This document shows, piece after piece, positions 56,630 through 64,000 of a stretch of 64,000 nucleotides of DNA. The position numbers were made by a program, and so were the translations under genes. The notes under the pieces were generated by a model. The model was not told the origin of the DNA. It did not search any database and saw nothing but the letters and a program-made list of their open reading frames with translations. The stretch is from Cornus controversa (lineage: Eukaryota > Streptophyta > Magnoliopsida > Cornales > Cornaceae): positions 27,510,730 through 27,574,729 of the forward strand of contig CM048854.1 in the NCBI GenBank assembly GCA_026545225.1. Reading direction: 5' to 3'. Every line of letters begins with the position of its first letter. Positions within the stretch are counted from its first letter, which is position 1.

Positions 56630-58691
56630 ATGGGTAGGATGAAAGGTGTAGAGATTGTTGATAAATTTGGGCCGTTGGAGCGTTATCAGTCGACTGACGA
56701 GTTCTTGGCTGAGGGTGATGATGGCCGGGTTCCGCCGGAGAATCCCTCTGTCCCTTCGACAGCAGCTGAACCTCATCCTTCCGGGGATCAGAGTTCTTCA
56801 GATTCTGATTTGGAGGACGTCGATCGGGACCTAGTTAGGACTCCTGTAAATTTGGGTAAACTTAGAATTGACTGTGAGGTTCCGTCTGACGTCACTCTTA
56901 GGAATTACCCTCTTGATTCCGATTTTCGATCGGGTGAGCATTTGAACGAGGGTGATATGCTCTTTTCGGCTAGGCATTTCCCAGCCTTTCGGTTTCCTCT
57001 TCATCCTTTTTATCACCTTGTACTTAACCAATTGCATCTGGCCCCTTTGCAAGTTAACCCTAATTTCTTTAGGGTTGTTTCCAGCGTCCTTGCGCTTAAC
57101 TATACTCGTGGCCTCGAGTTGGGGTTTGACGATCTTCTCCTTTGCTACCAAGTCTGTGCTACCAAGAACGAGAGGAATCGCTTCCATTTCTTCCCCCGCC
57201 CAGGCAGGTCGCTCTGCACTGGCCATCCCTCATCGGACAAGGGCTGGAAGGCTCAGCTTGTGGTTGTTGGGGGGAAATGGAAAGTTCCCTCTTCTGATAA
57301 GTACCCCATTTCCCGGTCGTTTGGTGGATTAGGTATCCCGTCCCATGATTTCCTTTCTGACCCTCATTGTAACTGCATTATATGTGATGTTTCGTTGTTT
57401 AATCAAATTCGGTGTTTTGCTGGTGCAGTTAGGGATCTTTTACCCCGCTCTGAATTAGCAGCGCGATTGAAGACTCTGAGAGAAAAGGTGTGGAGGAGCG
57501 TTCCCAAGTCTTCCTCTCTTTTGAGTTCGGGTATACTCGCAGCTATCTCTAAGGGTGCGGCAGCTGTTGAGATGAAGCTTCCTAAGACTACACGCACTAA
57601 GACCAGAAGGTCGGCCGAGGTGAACAGCCTTGGTGATCCGCCGACCGAGCAAGAGATGGTGGTGGCGTCGGCCTTGCGAAAAAGGCATTCCGAGGAAGTG
57701 GAGGCCGAGAGGTCATGCCCCACCGAAGTGATTGAGTTGGAGGAGGCTGCCCCACCTCCAAAATCTCTGAAGGTGACGACTTCGGCTTCCCCTTCTACTT
57801 CTGTACCTGGGGAGTCCTCCGTCGTTGGGGCGACAGTGGTGGGATCGGATATCCCAAGTTCTTCGGCTTTGGAGCCATGGGTCCATCGAATGGTGAAAAC
57901 CAACGGTATGCCCCTATCTGTTGAAGACTCCTTACTTGAAAACAGGGAGTCCATGAAGGCATTCTTGAAGGAGATGTGGCCTCCTAAGGATGCAAAGATG
58001 ATGCTGGACCTCTCCGTTGGCAGTCTTCTGGAGTCTTGTCCTGAAGCGGCACTGAAGGTGGTGAAAATGCTTTTAACTCTGATGTGTGTTTTCTTGCTGT
58101 CTTCTTTCTTTTAATAACTTTGCGTTTTCGCAGAATATGTTCGGCGTCATGACTATGTGTAAGTTGGTGGAGCAAGCTACCATCAAAGTTAAGAAGGCCG
58201 ATATTCGGGTCAGGAAAGCTGAAGCTGATTTTCGGGCCGCCATGAGCGAAGTTAGCAGTGAGAAGGCGAAGTCTCAGGCTCTCCTGCTGGAGAATGAACA
58301 ACTGAGGTCTCAGGTGGAAGATCTTTCCAAAAGGAAAGAGGAGGCTGAGTTCCAGAGGGCTTTGATTGAGTCCCGAATATCTGAGGCGGAGATGAATGTT
58401 AATTCTTTGCAAGGACGATCAATCAAACTGGAGAAAGGTGCCAAAGCTTTGTTTGATAGGTTGTCTCGTACTGTCCAGATCAGAAATGCCGAAGCGTATC
58501 GTCAAGGCTTTGATGATGCGGGGGCTCCCGTGGACGATCGCTCTTATCCGGGTGGACCCGACGAATATGACCGAGAGATGAATCTGAAAGGGCCCCCTTA
58601 TCAAGACCCAGAGGAGGGAGATGAAGAGAAAGAGATCGCCAGTATTTTCGATGAGGGCGATGCTTCTGCAGCGGCCCCTTCAGCGGATTGA
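56630..58691 (+). CDS. Antisense gene of copy C ('Transposase_28'-like domain, coiled-coil end)
   Basis: The main exon opens MGRMKGVEIVDKFGPLERYQ and runs to about 58,057. An acidic N-terminus (residues 1-70) is followed by the conserved region known from plant 'putative gypsy-type transposon' proteins (about residues 75-255), with LRNYPLDSDF, FSARHFPAFRFPLHPFYH, RGLELGFDDLLLCYQVC, FHFFPRPG and DKGWKAQLVVVGGKW. Then comes a basic and serine-rich linker. A short GT-AG intron (about 58,058-58,133) precedes a second exon beginning MFGVMTMCKLVEQA, with a long lysine/glutamate coiled coil, RNAEAYRQGFDD and an acidic end. It looks whole. Its role is unknown; it is not a catalytic transposase by any motif I can see. 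The family association comes from Tat-lineage elements that carry extra ORFs in antisense. Unspliced, the main exon would read 23 codons further to a stop, giving an alternative product. Confidence 0.8.
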
Positions 58692-59391
58692 TTTTGCCAT
58701 TGTATTCTTATTTTTGTGTATATGTATTTCTTGAAGACTCTATTATAATGGAATACAACTTTTTTCTTTTGGTATCTCTGTTGTTTTTCCGGCATTGCTC
58801 TTTACTTTCTGTATTCTGCACTTTCATCCATATTTGGCCGTTCTAATGGCGTATTTCATGCTAAAGAGCAATTTTATTCATTTGATGCATTGGCCAATTT
58901 TATTCATTTGAGACGTTCGGCTAGTCATGCCGAGGTCTCTCGTTCAGTTGTGGCGCTCGGCTGGTCAAGCCTTGGCCAGTTTTATTCATTTGAGACGTTC
59001 GGCTAGTCATGCCGAGGTCTCTCGTTCAGTTGTGGCGCTCGGCTGGTCATGCCTTGGCCAGTTTTATTCATTTGAGACGTTCGGCTAGTCATGCCGAGGT
59101 CTCTCGTTCAGTTGTGGCGCTCGGCTGGTCATGCCTTGGCCAGTTTTATTCATTTGAGACGTTCGGCTAGTCATGCCGAGGTTCATTCCATACAGGTGAA
59201 GGTGTTGCCAAAATTATTTAAGACAGTGGCACTGCGCGGCAAATTTTTGGCTTTGCCGCTCAATTCCACTGCCTTTGGGTGGGATGGGTGGATCCCGTTA
59301 TATTAAGAGTACCGTGATTCAATGTTCATCCGGTGTGGGACAACATCAATTAATAGATTTCCAGGTTCATAAAAAGAAAATGCCCAAAGGC
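58692..59391. repeat. Copy C convergent region with 82-bp tandem array
   Basis: The array spans about 58,905-59,180 with exact 82-bp spacing: 'gttcggctagtcatgccgagg' begins at 58,915, 58,997, 59,079 and 59,161. Units are nearly identical. Each has two related halves, 'cggctagtcatgccgagg' and 'cggctggtcatgccttggcc'. It sits between the 3' ends of the antisense gene and of pol, which converge. The remaining bases hold short leader/trailer sequence with no gene. Confidence 0.92.
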
Positions 59392-62300
59392 TTACACGTA
59401 GTACCTTTTTAGATGCGTTGCGTTCCAAGGCTTTTCGACCATGGCCTCACTGCCGTGTACCCTTCGTAACCTGTATGCTCCTTTTCCAATAACCTCGATT
59501 ATCTCAAATGGACCTTCCCATTTAGCCGCGAACTTTCCTGCATTTGGTTCTCTGGTGTTGCTGGTCACCTTGCGCAAAACCCAATCTCCTTGTTCGAACG
59601 ATCGAGGTAGGACCTTCTTGTTGTATGCCTTGCGAAGTCTCTACTGGTAGGCCGCCACCCTAATCCGTGCAACTTCTCTCTTTTCCTCGATCAAGTCGAT
59701 GTCGTGTCCGATTTGTTGATCGTTCTGGTGTTCTTCGAACGATTCGATCCTTAGGGTTGGGATGCCTAGCTCGACCGGAATCACTACTTCCATCCCGTAA
59801 GTCAGATTGAAGGGGCTGCTACCTGTAGGTCTTCGAGGGGTGGTCCGATATGCCCAGAGGACATTCGGTAGTTCGTCCAGCCAACGGCCTTTCCTTTCCT
59901 CAAGCTTCTTCTTTATATTTTCAAAAATGGTTTTGTTTGTAATCTCTGCCTGTCCATTCCCTTGTGGGTATGATATTGAGGAGAGTCGCTGGTTGATTCC
60001 GTATTTGACAAAGAATCCCTGGGTGAACTGATTGTCTAGGTTTTTTTCGTTATCCATGATGATTGCCGAGGGGATGCCGAAGCGACATATGATATGGTTC
60101 CAAATGAATTTTATGACCTGCACGTGGGTCACTGATGCGTATGCTTCGGCTTCGACCCATTTGGTGAAGTAGTCCGTTGCTAGGAGAACGTACTTTTTCT
60201 TCTGCGCTGCTATTGGCAAGGGTCCCACCATGTCTATCCCCCACTGGGCTAAGGGCCAGGGGCTGGTCATTGGATTTAAGTCTCCCGGTGGCTGGTGTAG
60301 CAGCTGGGCGTGCTTTTGGCACTTGTCACAGTTTCGGGAGTATTCCGCTGCGTCTCGGGACATGTATGGCCAGAAATATCCGATTGTCAAGGCTTTGTGA
60401 GCTAAAGATCGGCCCCCAGAATGGTTTCCACAAACCCCGTCGTGAATCTCTTTCAAGACCTTCTTGGCTTCGGATGGTGCTAGACATTTTAATAATGGTC
60501 CTGAGAATGATCTCCTGTAAAGGTGGTTGTTGACGATTGTGTACCTCAGGGCCTTCATTTTCAGCTTCTTTGCCTCCTTTTTCTGTTCGGGAAGGGTTCC
60601 GTTCCTTAGGTACGCCTCTATTGGATCAATCCAGCTTGATTCTCTGGGGATTGTGAATACTTCCGATGGTTTCCCGATGCTCGGTTCCGTCAATTCTTCT
60701 ACGGATGACACTCTGGTTAAAGATTCGTCCGCGCTAGAAGCCGAGTACGCCAGCCTGTCGGCTGCCTCATTTTCCTCACGTGGAATGTGGTTTAAGGCTA
60801 CCTCGTCGAACTCTTTCATGATCTCGAGCACGACTTCTCGATACGCGTTCATCTTATCCTCTTTAGCTTGGAATTCCCCGTTTACTTGATTCACTATCAA
60901 TTGTGAATCACTGAGTATCGCTAGCCTTTTGATTTGTAATGACCTTGCTAGCCGGAGCCCGGCGAGAAGGGCTTCATATTCTGCTACATTGTTAGAGGCA
61001 TCAAAATCAAATCGGACGGCATGGTGTAAAGTAATCCCGTCGGGGGTTACTACTTCTACCCCGGCTCCTGCCCCGCTCTGGCTTGACGATCCATCTACAT
61101 ATATTCTCCAATGCGACGAGCTTTCTGCTTCTTCATTTGGGTCGTCGTATTCCAACAAGAATTCGGCCAACACCTGACCCTTGCGAGCCGTTCGAGGAAT
61201 GAAGAGGATGTCGTAAGCGCTGAGATCCATTGCCCATTTCATCATTCTCCCCGTCATGTCTGGCTTGCCAAGGATTGCCTTAAGCGGTAGATTGGTTGGG
61301 ACAACTATCTGATGTGATTCAAAGTAGTGTCTTAGCTTCTTCTTTGCGTGCACTAAGGCCAGAATCAGTTTCTCGGCTTTCGAGTATCTGCCTTCGGCAT
61401 CAGTCATGGTTTTGCTGGAATAGTATACCGGATACTGCTTTCCGTCCTCTTCTCTGACTAGGGCGGCACTTGTCGATACTTTGGACACAGCCAGATATAG
61501 ATGTAATTTCTCCCCCGTCTTTGGTATTGCTAGTATAGGTGCCGAGGACATGTATAATTTCAGCCTTTCTAAAGCTTCCGACTGTTCTGCTCCCCAAACT
61601 TTGCCCTTTTTCTTTCGGATAACATCAAAGAAAGGCTTACATTTATCCGATAGGCGTGATACGAATCTACTGAGAGCGGCGATTCGTCCGGTTAGGACTT
61701 GGACATCTCGTTGAGTCTTCGGCTCTGATATCTGGATTAGTGCTGTCACCTGGGAAGGACTTATTTCTATTCCTGTCTGGCTGACCATGTGACCGAGAAA
61801 TTGACCCGATGATACTCCGAAAGTACATTTTGATGGGTTCAATCTCAGTCGATGCTCTCTGAGGGTTTTGAATATCTCCTGTAGATGTTGCAGATGGTGT
61901 AGTCTCATTTTGCTTTTGACCACCATATCGTCAATGTATGCCTCTACAGTATTGCCAATATGATTTTTGAAGACACGATTGATCATTCATTGGTACGTTG
62001 CTCCCGCATTTTTCAAGCCGAAAGGCATTACCTTATAACAGTAAGTCCCTCATTCAGTAATGAACGAGGTCTTCTCCTCATCCCTCGGATCCATTGGGAT
62101 CTGGTTGTAGCCTGAGTATGCATCCAAGAAGGTTAGTAGTTCGTAGCCGGCGGTAGCGTCTACCATCTGGTCTATCTTGGGCAGTGGGAAGCTATCCTTC
62201 GGGCAAGCCTTGTTCAAGTTGGTGAAGTCGATGCAGACCCTCCACTTCCCATTTTTCTTCTGAACCACCACTACGTTGGAAAGCCACTCTGGGTATTTTA

Positions 62301-64000
62301 CTTCTCTGATAAGGTTTGCTTGGAGCAGGCGTTGTACCTCTTCGGCTATTATCTGGTTTCTCTCCGGGGCAAACCTCCTCTGCTTTTGTTTAACGGGTAT
62401 GCAGCTAGGGTCCACGTTCAATATATGCCTTGCCAATTTGGGGTCCATCCCTGGCATGTCGAGGTGGGTCCAGGCAAACACATCTCTATTTCTTCTCAAT
62501 ACTTCAATCAGCTCTTCCTTCTCCTTTTTTGATAGTAAGGTCCCGATACGTGTACTTTTGTTTTCTCCTGGGTCGCCTAGTTGGATTTCTAAAAGTGGCT
62601 CGACTGGTTGTGCTATGCCCGTGACCTCCCGTCCCTCGGGAACACTGGGTTTCTGTGATTGCTATTGGTTGTTGGCTTCTGAAGTTTTCTCATCTCTCGG
62701 TGTGCTCCTGATGGTGAGCGAGTAGCATTCCTTCGCGGCTACCTGATCACCCCGAAGGTCCACTGTTCCTTTGCCGTTAGGAGTTGGACATCTCATCACT
62801 TGGTGCAGGGTTGATGGCACTCCTTGCATTCTGTGAATCCAACCCCTTCCCATTATAAGGTTGTACGAAGAGTGTACGTCTGCTATCACAAATGATTCCC
62901 TGAGCGTCCTTAGCGCTGCCGTCACAGACAGTGCTACTGTTCCAGTTGGGAGTACTTTATTTCCGTCGAATCCTACTAGCGGACCTTCGGCTCGCTTGAT
63001 TTGGTCGCCTCCAATTCCTAGCTGCTTGAATACCTCCAGTGTCATTACATTTGCGCTCGACCCTGCGTCGACGAGTACTCTCTTGACCCAACAATTGACC
63101 ACCAATAGACTAATTACCAGTGGATCTTCATGAGGGAGTTGTATCCTCATTAGGTCTGGATCTCCGAATGTAATCTGAGTGGCGGAACCTGTGGTTTGAA
63201 TAGAATTTATTTCCACCATCTTCTGTATTCTTTTTGCTTGGCGAAGGACGGATCGATTCGATCCTCGGTCCACTTTGGTTGCGTAGCCGTGTATTGTATT
63301 GATCGTCCTGACTGGATTCTGGTTCAGATTCTCTCTTCGGTCTGGAGCACTGCGTTCGTTCTGAATAGGTTGTCCCTTCACCACGTACTCCGCTAGACCT
63401 CCTTTGGCGATGATCGCCTCTGTCTGGCCTCTGAGATTCCGGCATTCATTAGTGGTGTGGCCGTAATCCTGGTGTAGCGCGCAGTGTTTGCTTTTATCTC
63501 TGAGTTCGGCTGGGACTCGGATCGGTGGAGGTGTTCGGAATATGCCCCGGCCCTTGTTTTCTTGATATAATCTTGCCAGGGTGCATTTCAGTGGCGTGTT
63601 CTTTTCTTCGGTCCTGGGTCGTTTCCCTGACGTAGAAGGTACGAGGGGTATCCTGCTTTGAGTCTTTGGCTTATCGCCCTTGTCCTTGGGCATGGACCCC
63701 ACGCTGATCAGTGCTGTCCTTTGCTGTCTCAGGGCTTCATCTTCCTCGAGGCTGAGATATCCCTGCGCCTTGGCATTTAGATCGCCCATAGTCTTGGGAG
63801 TTTTCCTGACTAAGGATGAGTGGAATTTTGAACCGGGGATCATGGCTATTTTGAAGGCTTCCACGGCCGCAGCCTGGTCACAGCCGTCTATCAGAGACAT
63901 TTCCAGATTGAATCTGGTCATGAAGGATTTCAGGGTCTCCCCCTTCGTTTGCTTCATGGTAAAAAGCGAAGAAATTGTTTTCTTCTGTCGCCGGTTACCG
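59392..64000 (-). pseudogene. Gag-pol region of copy C, lightly broken, 5' end beyond window
   Basis: Minus strand, in reading order. Gag runs from the window edge to about 63,500 (FMTRFNLEMSLIDGCDQAAA), with a zinc-binding-like CALHQDYGHTTNEC (about 63,440-63,485). An aspartic protease has the active-site motif VLVDAGSSANV (about 63,050-63,080). Reverse transcriptase spans about 62,400-61,600 (LSNVVVVQKKNGKW, then AYIDDMVVKS). The RT-linked RNase H is followed by a second RNase H (WRIYVDGSSSQSGAGAG, about 61,110-60,720). An HHCC zinc finger (about 60,450-60,320) leads to the integrase core (GIDMVGPLP, DNEKNLDNQF, NGQAEITN; about 60,240-59,940) and a C-terminal WEGPFEIIEVIGKGAYRL segment (about 59,480-59,530). 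It has about three breaks: a fossil, but recent-looking. Confidence 0.9.

Larger units (their letters stand above)
56041..64000 (-). mobile_element. Tat-type Ty3/gypsy element, copy C, best preserved, runs off the window
   Basis: The 3' LTR is at 56,041-56,352. Inside it a plus-strand antisense gene (56,630-58,691) looks whole. Then comes an 82-bp tandem array (58,905-59,180) and the gag-pol region on the minus strand to the window edge (59,392-64,000). The first part of gag, the primer-binding site and the 5' LTR lie outside. It is broken in about three places within the visible polyprotein region, otherwise well preserved, so the youngest of the three copies. The double RNase H and the antisense gene between pol and the 3' LTR are typical of the Tat lineage (family knowledge). 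Confidence 0.92.

Noticed and set aside
56831-57954. Minus-strand frames of 131 and 183 codons
   Set aside because: Shadows of the well-supported plus-strand antisense gene of copy C.

Overview
The window looks like a repeat-rich stretch of a flowering-plant nuclear genome, most likely a eudicot with a large genome. The evidence is GT-AG introns, AT-rich intergenic DNA with (TA)n runs, plant-only families (a DUF295 protein, an RLCK-VII kinase, an OEP61-like exon, a NUDT23-like Nudix gene), CACTA transposons and Tat-type Ty3/gypsy elements. I cannot name the species. Only one host gene looks intact: a DUF295 (KIB1-4 beta-propeller) gene on the minus strand at 47,410-48,831.

Layout. 1-3,850 is repetitive DNA containing a long-LTR-like block that begins TGTCACGCCCC near 1,914. 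3,880-6,571 holds CT-rich leader-like DNA and an orphan first exon resembling OEP61/TPR7. 6,572-16,020 is the tail of an RLCK-VII kinase pseudogene, cut inside an exon by an 8.9-kb CACTA transposon (7,006-15,896, GAA target duplication). 16,025-18,908 is intergenic, with a 60-bp tandem array. 18,909-27,860 is Tat-type element copy A, truncated and carrying a solo LTR of another family. 28,876-46,547 is copy B, with both LTRs, split by a second CACTA element (32,022-40,298, CAT target duplication) that carries a five-exon piece of a NUDT23-like gene and a transposase tail. 46,548-49,331 is the DUF295 gene island. 49,332-54,792 is a three-level nest: a long-terminal-inverted-repeat (MULE-like) element holds a solo LTR, which holds another 3-kb solo LTR. 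56,041-64,000 is copy C, the best preserved Tat-type element, running off the right edge.

The three Tat-type copies share one plan. Gag, protease, reverse transcriptase, a double RNase H and integrase lie on the minus strand. A second gene on the plus strand (an antisense ORF with a gypsy-associated 'Transposase_28'-like domain and a coiled-coil end) starts just inside the 3' LTR and runs towards pol. Where the two converge, each copy has its own 80-88-bp tandem repeat. The antisense gene has an apparent intron at the same place in all three copies. The CACTA elements, solo LTRs and MULE-like element record successive insertions into these and into host sequence; their target duplications mostly match exactly.
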